DNA of 41,637 nt, taken from NCBI GenBank assembly GCA_041170585.1, contig JBEDNN010000054.1, positions 1-41,637 of the forward strand, written 5' to 3'. This DNA is from JBDLSY01 sp041170585. Lineage in GTDB: Bacteria > Pseudomonadota > Gammaproteobacteria > Burkholderiales > Burkholderiaceae_C. Under the pieces are notes generated by a model that worked only from the letters and a program-made list of their open reading frames with translations, was not told the origin of the DNA and searched no databases. The stretch's first letter is position 1, and each line of letters begins with the position of its first letter. The position numbers and the translations under genes were made by a program. This document shows, piece after piece, positions 1 through 7,177 of this stretch.

Positions 1-247
1 GTACAAATACAACTTAAAGATAAATTAATTATTAGTTATTAATGAGTAAATTGATTACTGTTTATTATTAAATATAATCATTCAGTATAAAGTATTGACA
101 TAAAAATCTACCATTATCAAAGTTCTATTTGTACCACTACCGTATTTTATTAACTTAATTGGTTAAGTTAAATTAGCTTAATTAGCTAAAAATTAGCTAA
201 TTTAATTAAATTAGCTAATAAATAATATCATACACACAGATAGTATA
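1..247. other. AT-rich leader region with short palindromes, no gene
   Basis: No convincing ORF lies here. An 8-bp inverted repeat, TAACTTAA/TTAAGTTA, spans 151-170, and copies of TTAGCTAA recur between about 175 and 215. A TTGACA hexamer at 95-100 has no good -10 at the usual distance. The stretch could hold the end of an upstream transcript. Confidence 0.4.
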
Positions 248-276
248 TAGACAATAGCACAAAAGCAGGTTAAAAT
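248..276 (+). promoter_or_regulatory. promoter of tRNA-Leu
   Basis: A -35-like TAGACA (248-253) is separated by 17 bases from a -10-like TAAAAT (271-276). Initiation would fall a few bases before the tRNA at 290. Spacing and position fit a sigma-70 promoter. It is predicted from pattern only. Confidence 0.5.
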
Positions 277-289
277 AGTAAATTAGGAT

Positions 290-376
290 GCGCGGGTGGC
301 GAAATTGGTAGACGCACCAGGTTTAGGTCCTGACGCCAGTAATGGTGTGCGGGTTCGAGTCCCGCTTCGCGCACCA
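290..376 (+). tRNA. tRNA-Leu (anticodon UAG)
   Basis: The 87-nt cloverleaf has acceptor GCGCGGG pairing with TTCGCGC (two G-U pairs), anticodon stem CAGG/CCTG around loop TTTAGGT, a long variable arm typical of class II tRNAs, and T-arm GCGGG-TTCGAGT-CCCGC. The CCA end is encoded. Anticodon TAG reads CUA and other CUN leucine codons. Confidence 0.95.
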
Positions 377-439
377 ACTCATAAGAGCTATATCTGTTGT
401 CAATAGCCAATATTCATTAAAAAATATTAAATGTGCCTT

Positions 440-460
440 AGTAACTTTAATAAAGTTACT
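440..460. other. 21-bp palindrome between tRNA-Leu and adk
   Basis: AGTAACTTT and AAAGTTACT form a perfect 9-bp inverted repeat around AAT. No T-run follows directly, so it is a weak terminator candidate. It could instead be an operator. Confidence 0.3.
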
Positions 461-528
461 TTAAGATGGTTTTAGCGATAAATTTTCTGTAATAAAATGT
501 TATATCTTGACCTAATTGAGTGCATCGG

Positions 529-585
529 TTAAGTTATCGTTTGACTTGCTTTTTAAGATTGATAACTTAATTGATAACTTAGGAT
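529..585 (+). promoter_or_regulatory. adk leader with alternative pairings and ribosome-binding site
   Basis: TTAAGTTATC (529-538) is complementary to GATAACTTAA (561-570) and also to GATAACTTA (573-581), so two mutually exclusive stems are possible. The second reaches the Shine-Dalgarno-like AGGA at 581-584, just before the adk ATG. The pairing is visible; a regulatory role is inference. Confidence 0.35.
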
Positions 586-590
586 GATTC

Positions 591-1247
591 ATGCGTTTAA
601 TTTTATTAGGACCGCCAGGCGCGGGTAAAGGTACTCAAGCGACGTTTATTCGCCAATCGTTCAATATTCCGCAAATTTCTACGGGTGATATGCTACGTAG
701 TGCCGTAAAAATGGCTACGCCTTTAGGATTGGCTGCTAAAAAAGCTATGGATTCAGGTGGTTTGGTTAGCGATGATATTATTATTGCTTTGGTTAAAGAA
801 CGCCTAACTCATAGCGATTGCATTAATGGCTATATGTTTGATGGTTTTCCGCGAACAGTACCGCAAGCAGATGCTTTAAAAGCAGCCAATATAAACATTG
901 ATTATGTATTAGAAATTGCAGTACCCGATGCTGATATTGTTGAGCGTATGGCAGGTAGGCGTGTTCATACACCCAGTGGACGCACCTATCATATTAAATT
1001 TAACCCGCCTAAAGTCGCTGGTATTGATGATATTACAGGTGAGCCGTTAGTGCAACGCACTGATGACAGTGAAGAAATTGTATTAAACCGTCTCAAGGTG
1101 TACCACGAACAAACAGAAATTTTATTAAGTTACTACGGTAATTGGGCAAAATCTGGCGTAATTGCTGCCCCCATTTATCATAAAATTGATGGTTTAGGGA
1201 CTGTTGAAGCCATTAAAGCCCGCACTTTGGCGGTACTGGGTGAATAA
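591..1247 (+). CDS. adk: adenylate kinase
   Basis: Converts ATP and AMP to two ADP in the cytoplasm and so balances adenine nucleotides. The 218-residue length is normal for the long bacterial form. The P-loop GPPGAGKGTQ is at residues 7-16, followed by the STGDMLR AMP-binding region, the GFPRT motif near 84-88 and the LID domain around 122-160. The LID has no zinc cysteines, as is usual in Gram-negative bacteria. The start is fixed by the P-loop at the N-terminus and by AGGA at 581-584, six bases before ATG. The gene stands alone between a tRNA and a repeat-rich gap. Confidence 0.97.
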   Translation: MRLILLGPPGAGKGTQATFIRQSFNIPQISTGDMLRSAVKMATPLGLAAKKAMDSGGLVSDDIIIALVKERLTHSDCINGYMFDGFPRTVPQADALKAANINIDYVLEIAVPDADIVERMAGRRVHTPSGRTYHIKFNPPKVAGIDDITGEPLVQRTDDSEEIVLNRLKVYHEQTEILLSYYGNWAKSGVIAAPIYHKIDGLGTVEAIKARTLAVLGE

Positions 1248-1261
1248 TTAGTATTTAGTAT

Positions 1262-1375
1262 GGTAATGTTAAATTTTAACTTTTACAATATTTATATTGG
1301 TGTGTTGTCTTAGTGATTTTACTAATTACTTCTTAATTATTAAATTTCTTGTATCAGTGCTATTTGAACATTACC
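1262..1375 (+). mobile_element. R1 element copy A (MITE-like, non-coding)
   Basis: A 114-bp element bounded by perfect 9-bp terminal inverted repeats GGTAATGTT and AACATTACC. It is flanked by a perfect 7-bp direct repeat TTAGTAT (1255-1261 and 1376-1382), the expected footprint of transposition. It has no coding capacity. Close relatives lie at 9361-9474 (same strand) and 37475-37589 (opposite strand). It probably moves with a transposase supplied from elsewhere. Confidence 0.8.
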
Positions 1376-1566
1376 TTAGTATTAATGAATTTTTAATATT
1401 TACTATATTTATTATATTTACTCTATTTTTTTTAAATAAAGCGGTATATCAGATCACGTGGTTTGGTATGCCGCTTTTGTTTATGAGTGATTTATGATTA
1501 ATTTATAATTAACAATACATTAATCCGTCTTAGACTAAATAACCATAGATTAAACTTATTATTTAA

Positions 1567-1674
1567 GGTATTGCTACTTAAAAATAGTTATTGTGTTTTT
1601 TATCTTACGCAAGCTTTATTTTGCTAAGAAAATTTTAGAAATATATACTTTAACCATATTAAAGTAGCAATGCC
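1567..1674 (+). mobile_element. R2 element copy 1 (MITE-like, non-coding)
   Basis: A 108-bp element with 13-bp terminal inverted repeats, GGTATTGCTACTT against AAGTAGCAATGCC (one mismatch). It is flanked by a perfect 8-bp duplication TTATTTAA (1559-1566 and 1675-1682). The sequence is identical over its full length to the copy at 6757-6864, which implies recent movement or homogenisation. It holds no ORF. Confidence 0.88.
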
Positions 1675-1686
1675 TTATTTAAATAA

Positions 1687-1738
1687 TTTAGTTTATTTAG
1701 TTTATTTAGTTTATTTAAATTTGTTCAAATAAACTAAA
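1687..1738. repeat. 9-bp tandem repeat and hairpin upstream of metZ
   Basis: Three units of TTTAGTTTA run from 1687 to 1713. The last unit forms a perfect 12-bp stem with AAATAAACTAAA (1727-1738) around a 10-base loop. It lies about 70 bases before the metZ start. There is no T-run on the metZ strand, so it may be a slippage product and not a terminator. Confidence 0.55.
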
Positions 1739-1810
1739 TATTAAATTATTTGTTTAAATTACTCTAAACTGTGTAATTTATTTGAACCATATATTTTATA
1801 AAAGGTCGTT

Positions 1811-3037
1811 ATGTTTTTTTTAGACTCTAATGAGTATGCAAGTTTACAGCCTGAAACGCTTGCAGTCCGTGCGGGTAGTACTCGTAGCCAATTTGGTGAG
1901 CATTCTGAAGCACTGTTTTTAACCTCTAGCTTTGTTTTTGAATCAGCGGCACAAGCTGCCGCAAGGTTTGGTAACACAGAAGAAGGCCCCGTATATAGCC
2001 GCTTTACGAATCCGACAGTACAGATGTTTGAAAATAAGTTAGCGGCAATGGAAGGCGGCGAAGCGTGTTTGGCTTTTGCCAGTGGTATGGCAGCACAATT
2101 GGCTGTTTTTATGGCCTTATTACAAGCGGGCGACCACGTTGTCTGCTCACAAGGTGTGTTTGGTTCAACGATTACTATGCTTAATACCATATTAAATAAA
2201 TTTAACATTAGTGTGAGTTATGTCCCACTCACATACCCTGCTGCTTGGGCTGATGCTTGCTTACCTAATACTAAATTATTTTTTTTAGAGACACCGTCTA
2301 ATCCACTCACTGAAGTCGCTGATATGGCGGCAATAAGCATTATTGCTAAACAGTATGGTGTTTTACTGGTAGTAGACAACTGTTTCTGCACACCCGCTTT
2401 ACAACAACCTTTAAAACAAGGGGCTGACATTGTATTACACAGTGCAACTAAGTTTTTAGATGGGCAAGGCCGTGTTTTGGGGGGTGCAGTTGTTGCTAGT
2501 ACTGAATTAATTAAAAATAAATTGTTGCCTATTTTACGCACTACGGGGGCTAGTCTGTCGCCATTTAATGCGTGGGTTTTGCTAAAAGGTATGGAAACTT
2601 TACCAATTCGTATGGAAAAACAATCCGCTAATGCTTTACAACTAGCGATATGGCTTGAATCTCACCCAGCGGTAGAGAAAGTACTGTATCCTTTTTTACC
2701 GAGTCACCCACAATACTCATTGGCTAAACAACAACAAATCGCGGGTGGAGCGATTTTGTCTGTCATTATCAAAGGTACTACACCCGAACAACAACGCGCA
2801 AATGCTTGGGCTGTGATTGATGCGACGCGTTTAATTTCTATTACGGGCAATTTAGGTGATACCCGTACAACTATTTGTCATAGTGCCAGCACAACCCACA
2901 CCCGTATTAAGCCTGAAGAACGTGCCGCTGCCGGTATTACCGAAGGTATGTTACGAATTTCAGTGGGTTTAGAACACCCTCTTGATATACAACACGATTT
3001 ATTAACCGGCTTGTCTGCCGTAACTTATACCCATTAA
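1811..3037 (+). CDS. metZ: O-succinylhomoserine sulfhydrylase, PLP-dependent
   Basis: Makes homocysteine from O-succinylhomoserine and sulfide, bypassing cystathionine, in the cytoplasm. The 408-residue protein belongs to the Cys/Met metabolism PLP family. The PLP lysine is K214 in HSATKFLDGQGR, and the ETPSNPL motif (about 160-166) and VVDNCFCTP (188-195) match the cofactor pocket. The DGQGRVLGGAV stretch is typical of MetZ and not of MetB or MetC, though sulfhydrylase and cystathionine synthase are hard to separate by sequence alone. It sits downstream of mobile elements and 24 bases before a nuclease gene. Direct use of sulfide suits a sulfide-oxidising cell. Confidence 0.9.
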   Translation: MFFLDSNEYASLQPETLAVRAGSTRSQFGEHSEALFLTSSFVFESAAQAAARFGNTEEGPVYSRFTNPTVQMFENKLAAMEGGEACLAFASGMAAQLAVFMALLQAGDHVVCSQGVFGSTITMLNTILNKFNISVSYVPLTYPAAWADACLPNTKLFFLETPSNPLTEVADMAAISIIAKQYGVLLVVDNCFCTPALQQPLKQGADIVLHSATKFLDGQGRVLGGAVVASTELIKNKLLPILRTTGASLSPFNAWVLLKGMETLPIRMEKQSANALQLAIWLESHPAVEKVLYPFLPSHPQYSLAKQQQIAGGAILSVIIKGTTPEQQRANAWAVIDATRLISITGNLGDTRTTICHSASTTHTRIKPEERAAAGITEGMLRISVGLEHPLDIQHDLLTGLSAVTYTH

Positions 3038-3061
3038 ATAAAACTAAAATCAAGGTTTGTT

Positions 3062-4693
3062 TTGACTGTTACCCCTATTTCTATTGACAATACACCAATA
3101 GTAGCTCATACCCAACCACGCCTGTCTAAATCACGTATTATGTCAGGTTTACAATGTCATAAACGTTTATGGCTAGAAACGTACCACCGTGAACTCATTG
3201 TATATGGCGAAGCCTCTCAAGCTGCTTTTGCTCAAGGCAACTTTTTTGGTGAGTTAGCCCGTGATTTAATTGCACACACTGAACAACAATCCAGCTATTT
3301 AATAGCTGCTACAGAAGACCCTCAACAAGCTTTAAAAGACACGGCTATTGCTTTAGATAATTATGGTGTTTTATTTGAACCTGCATTTCGTTATGAAGGT
3401 GTTTTTGTTCGTACTGATGCGTTAATTCGCCATGACCGAGGTGACAACGAACCCAGTTATACTATGATTGAAGTAAAAGCTGCCTCTAATGTTAAACCAC
3501 AATATATTCGGGACAGTGCCATACAAATATGGGTATTACGGGGAACTGGTTTAAATGTAACTCGCGTTGAATTAGGCTATGTTAATACGCATTTTATTTA
3601 CGACGGCGATAGCTATACAGGTTTATTAAAACGCGACAATATTACGATTCAAGTTGAAAATGAACTGCTACGTATCCAAGGCTGGATTGATGAACAGCGT
3701 GATATGTTGCGTTTATCAAACCCCCCTAACATTGCTATGGGGCGACACTGTACATCACCTTATACCTGCCCATTTTTAAACCACTGCACAGACAATCAAC
3801 CGATTGATACTGTGGATAAACCTGAATTTTCTATTATGTTATTGCCTGGTGTTAAAGGCAAAGTATTGGCTAGACGTTTACAAGAATTAGGCCATACTGA
3901 CTTATTAAAAGTACCGACAAATCAATTAGAACCTTTTGAGTTTGTTCAAGAAGTATACCGCTCTGGTCAACCATGGCACAATGTTTCTTTAGCGTACAGT
4001 AGTTTAATGGCTCATCCTAAACCATGGGCTTATTTAGATTTTGAAACCATATCTCCCGCAGTCCCTTTATGGGCAGGTATGCAGCCTTTTTCACATTGGC
4101 CATTTCAATGGAGCGTACACTTAGAACCCATTTGTAGCCCTTCTATTGATTTTAGTAATCCGATTAATTTAACCAATTTAACTAATTTATCAGTAAACCA
4201 TCATACTCACCACGATTTTTTAGATTTAACAGGGAAAAACCCCAGTTTGGCGTGCGTAGAAAAACTATTATCAACGCTACAAAATGCTAACACTATTTGG
4301 GCTTATAACGCCGCCTTTGAGCGTCAAATTATTTTACGTTTGGCTAAATTTTTACCGCAATATACCCTCGCATTACAACAACTGGCAGCTAAGTTACAAG
4401 ATTTAATTCCTATTGTTCAATCATGTTATTATCACCCAGCTATGCAAGGTAGTTATAGTTTAAAATCGGTTTTACCTGCGATTGCACCTGAATTAGATTA
4501 TCAACATTTACAAGGCGTACAAAATGGTAATGCAGCACAAAGTGCTTTTTTTGAAGCGACATCAACACACTGTACACCAGAACGTCAGGCACAGTTAAAT
4601 GCACAATTACGTGCTTATTGCCAGCTAGACACGTGGGCTATGGTGGTGTTGGTTGAGCGTTTATTAACACCACAATCCAGTAATATTTACTAA
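3062..4693 (+). CDS. DUF2779 protein: Cas4-like Fe-S nuclease fused to DEDD exonuclease
   Basis: The 543-residue protein has two nuclease-like halves. The N-terminal half resembles Cas4/RecB-type nucleases. A conserved Cys is in GLQCHKRLW (C32), D119 is in RTDALI, the E-x-K pair is E137/K139 in IEVKA, and C230, C236 and C242 could complete a four-cysteine Fe-S cluster. A helix-hairpin-helix-like stretch follows (about 261-285). The C-terminal DUF2779 half shows a DEDD exonuclease pattern: D326/E328 in LDFET, WAYNAAFE (413-420), D447 and D523 in YCQLDTWA. The start is TTG; the conserved LSKS at 21-24 rules out the ATG at M27. No cas genes lie nearby. A role in DNA processing is inferred, and no substrate is known to me. 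Confidence 0.8.
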   Translation: MTVTPISIDNTPIVAHTQPRLSKSRIMSGLQCHKRLWLETYHRELIVYGEASQAAFAQGNFFGELARDLIAHTEQQSSYLIAATEDPQQALKDTAIALDNYGVLFEPAFRYEGVFVRTDALIRHDRGDNEPSYTMIEVKAASNVKPQYIRDSAIQIWVLRGTGLNVTRVELGYVNTHFIYDGDSYTGLLKRDNITIQVENELLRIQGWIDEQRDMLRLSNPPNIAMGRHCTSPYTCPFLNHCTDNQPIDTVDKPEFSIMLLPGVKGKVLARRLQELGHTDLLKVPTNQLEPFEFVQEVYRSGQPWHNVSLAYSSLMAHPKPWAYLDFETISPAVPLWAGMQPFSHWPFQWSVHLEPICSPSIDFSNPINLTNLTNLSVNHHTHHDFLDLTGKNPSLACVEKLLSTLQNANTIWAYNAAFERQIILRLAKFLPQYTLALQQLAAKLQDLIPIVQSCYYHPAMQGSYSLKSVLPAIAPELDYQHLQGVQNGNAAQSAFFEATSTHCTPERQAQLNAQLRAYCQLDTWAMVVLVERLLTPQSSNIY

Positions 4694-4742
4694 CTACATT
4701 TAATGTAATTTAATTATTTTTAATGTAATTTAATTTATTTTT

Positions 4743-4778
4743 ATTGTTTTTATTGTTTTTATTGTTTTTATTGTTTTT
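4743..4778. repeat. 9-bp tandem repeat upstream of thrB
   Basis: Four perfect units of ATTGTTTTT end 13 bases before the thrB ATG. The region just upstream (4701-4740) also holds a near-perfect 20-bp duplication. The array lies where the ribosome-binding site should be, and no Shine-Dalgarno is visible. Confidence 0.85.
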
Positions 4779-4791
4779 TATTTATTTAATT

Positions 4792-5835
4792 ATGGCTGTT
4801 TACACAATTCTTTCTGAACAAGATGTTCGCCAATTGCTGACACAATATAATTGTGGCGATTACCTAAATCATGAAGGCATTACAGGCGGTATTGAAAATA
4901 CTAATTATTATGTCAATACCCATCAAATCAACACCGCTGGCAGTGTTATCCAGCGATGGGTATTGACTGTATTTGAAGTATTAACTGCTACACAATTACC
5001 ATACTATTTAGAGCTAACCACGCATTTAAAAAAGCATCATTTACCCGTATCTGCCCCGTGTAGATTAAACAATGGGCAACTGATGACGACTGTACATGGT
5101 AAACCCGCTGTACTAACACCTTGTTTACCAGGCACTGATGTGATGCCGCCAACGCCAGAGCAATGTGCTTTAGCAGGTACTTTGTTAGCCAACATGCACC
5201 AAGCCAGCGCTGATTTCACACTACGACAATCTAATTTACGTGGTTTAGAGTGGTGGCAGACTATAGCTCCTAGTTTATATGCACATGTTTCACCAAATAT
5301 AGCGGGTTTACTAGCCGATGAAGTCGCTGAACAAACGGCTTATGCAGCCAGTCCTGTCTATAATAAGCTGCCTTGGGGGGCAGTTCACGCTGATTTATTT
5401 TGTAATAATGTTTTAATCGCACCGCAAGGCTATGCAGGGGCGATTGATTTCTTTTTTGCAGGTGATGACCGGTATGTGTTTGATTTGTGTGTCACTATTA
5501 ATGATTGGTGTTTACAGCGTGATTATGACCATAACAACACGGCTGATACTATTAGTAGCAACGGTAGTTTGCACCCAGAGCGCTTATTTGCTTTTATGCA
5601 GGCATATTTAGCACAACGGCCTCTTAGCTTAATTGAGCAAGTTTCCTTGCCATTAATGGCACGTGCTGCTGCACTGCGTTTTTGGATTAGTCGCTTAAAC
5701 GATTGGTATAAACCACGCGCCGCTAGTCAGTTAATTGCCCATGACCCTCAACATTTTGAACGTATTTTACGCCTGCGTCGAACCCAACCCTTAATGTTTA
5801 ATAACGCTTGGATTACCCTTAAAAAGGGCGCTTAA
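4792..5835 (+). CDS. thrB: homoserine kinase (type II, phosphotransferase fold)
   Basis: Phosphorylates homoserine for threonine synthesis. This is the Pseudomonas/betaproteobacterial form with an aminoglycoside-phosphotransferase fold, not the GHMP-type ThrB of E. coli. The N-terminus MAVYTILSEQDVRQLL followed by GGIENTNYY is characteristic, and VHADLFCNNVL carries the catalytic H-x-D...N (Brenner) motif, with AIDFFFAGDD as the metal-binding segment. An upstream TTG would add only residues encoded by the 9-bp repeat, so I start at the ATG (347 residues). The gene is followed after 18 bases by a BPSS1780-type membrane protein, an arrangement I recall from related bacteria. Confidence 0.92.
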   Translation: MAVYTILSEQDVRQLLTQYNCGDYLNHEGITGGIENTNYYVNTHQINTAGSVIQRWVLTVFEVLTATQLPYYLELTTHLKKHHLPVSAPCRLNNGQLMTTVHGKPAVLTPCLPGTDVMPPTPEQCALAGTLLANMHQASADFTLRQSNLRGLEWWQTIAPSLYAHVSPNIAGLLADEVAEQTAYAASPVYNKLPWGAVHADLFCNNVLIAPQGYAGAIDFFFAGDDRYVFDLCVTINDWCLQRDYDHNNTADTISSNGSLHPERLFAFMQAYLAQRPLSLIEQVSLPLMARAAALRFWISRLNDWYKPRAASQLIAHDPQHFERILRLRRTQPLMFNNAWITLKKGA

Positions 5836-5853
5836 TTTTACTGAAACAATACT

Positions 5854-6672
5854 ATGAATAATTTAAATAAGCACTCTAATTCGTTTAAATCTAGTACCGT
5901 ATTAGATACCTCTAAGTTAATTACCTTTCGTACATTGCCAGCAGTAGCCGGCTTTTACTGGATATACCGTGGCTGGTTATTGTTTATTCATAAACCGTGG
6001 ACTATTTTATTTGCCGTTACCACCTTGTATGCTATTAACTTAGTGCTTGCAGTCATACCATTAATAGGCCTAATATTAAATCCAGCATTGCATTTGGGCT
6101 TAATTGGCATAATTGCAATACGAATAGCACCCACACAAGAAAGTAAGCTAAAGCAGTTATTAGCTGTATTTTATCGCCCTAAAATATTAAGTAAAATGTT
6201 GCGTTTAGGCTGTGCTTATAGCGTGAGTATCACAGTGAGTATGCTATTGGCAATGGGTTTAGCAGGCAAGGATTTTTTAAATATGCAACAAAAAATTGTC
6301 GATGCCACAGTCAATATTAATGATGCAGAAGTACAAGCGATTATGATTGATGGCCTAATGTATATTGTTCCAATAACGCTGTTGGTTGTTTTATTATTTT
6401 GGTTTACTAATCAGTTGGTGGGTTGGCACGGGCAGTCTATTCGCAAGGCATTATTTTTTAATATAATGGCCATTTGGCGCAACAAGTTAGCCTTTATAGT
6501 GTACATTGCCAGTTGTTTTGCTATTAGCATCGGTTTATTGTTATTAATTACTTTGCTGCCCACTAATACTAATATTCAAGTGTTAATATTACCAACGATT
6601 TTAATCTTTATGTCATGGTTTTTATGCAGTGCTTATGCTACTTATGAGAGTATGGTGCAAATTATTGAGTGA
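5854..6672 (+). CDS. BPSS1780-type integral membrane protein
   Basis: The 272-residue inner-membrane protein has a soluble N-terminal stretch (about 1-25), then PAVAGFYWIYRGWLLF, the usual opening of the BPSS1780 family. About six hydrophobic segments lie roughly at 48-68, 72-92, 120-140, 165-188, 215-238 and 242-262. No catalytic motif is visible and the function is unknown. It sits directly behind thrB and is probably cotranscribed with it. The family assignment rests on the N-terminal motif and the neighbourhood. Confidence 0.75.
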   Translation: MNNLNKHSNSFKSSTVLDTSKLITFRTLPAVAGFYWIYRGWLLFIHKPWTILFAVTTLYAINLVLAVIPLIGLILNPALHLGLIGIIAIRIAPTQESKLKQLLAVFYRPKILSKMLRLGCAYSVSITVSMLLAMGLAGKDFLNMQQKIVDATVNINDAEVQAIMIDGLMYIVPITLLVVLLFWFTNQLVGWHGQSIRKALFFNIMAIWRNKLAFIVYIASCFAISIGLLLLITLLPTNTNIQVLILPTILIFMSWFLCSAYATYESMVQIIE

Positions 6673-6756
6673 TTCAATGGCGTTGTCTTAAAATGGCATT
6701 GTTTTACTTTGATACAAAACACTTGTCCTGTACTTTATGACAATAATTAAATAAAT

Positions 6757-6864
6757 GGTATTGCTACTTAAAAATAGTTATTGTGTTTTTTATCTTACGC
6801 AAGCTTTATTTTGCTAAGAAAATTTTAGAAATATATACTTTAACCATATTAAAGTAGCAATGCC
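6757..6864 (+). mobile_element. R2 element copy 2 (MITE-like, non-coding)
   Basis: Identical to R2 copy 1 over all 108 bp, with the same 13-bp terminal inverted repeats. It has its own perfect 8-bp target duplication AAATAAAT (6749-6756 and 6865-6872). It lies between the BPSS1780 gene and the GH31-like gene. Confidence 0.88.
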
Positions 6865-7177
6865 AAATAAATTAAATAGATTGACTAATCTAATTAACTT
6901 AAATCAAATCAAATTAAATTAAATTAATTAGCGAAAGTATTGTATTACACAGCTTGTTTGTGGATATTCTTACAAATGTTTTTAGAAATATTATTACTTG
7001 TTACGAGAGCTACACGCTAAAATAGAGAGTAGCCTAAATTTTAATATTTTTATAAGTTAATGCTTATATTTAATACTTATTAAAACATTTATTAAAACAC
7101 TTATTTAAATACTTATATGATAATCAAATTTGATAATCGTATTTAATACTTATTAGTATGATTAGTACCAGTGATAT
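6865..7177. other. AT-rich intergenic region, no gene recognised
   Basis: The stretch is dominated by AAATTAAAT and ACTTATT-type short repeats. I see no ORF, tRNA or clear terminator. It must hold the promoter of the GH31-like gene, but no hexamer pair is convincing. Confidence 0.4.

Noticed and set aside
1297..1497. Small ORF of 66 residues after adk
   Set aside because: It begins within R1 copy A, is rich in Phe/Ile/Leu from AT-rich DNA, and has no ribosome-binding site or recognisable motif.
3062..4693. CRISPR-Cas locus suggested by the Cas4-like domain
   Set aside because: No repeat-spacer array and no other cas gene were found; DUF2779 proteins occur outside CRISPR loci.
4701..4778. 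CRISPR-like or origin-like array before thrB
   Set aside because: Units are only 9 bp with no spacers and no DnaA boxes; it is a simple tandem repeat.
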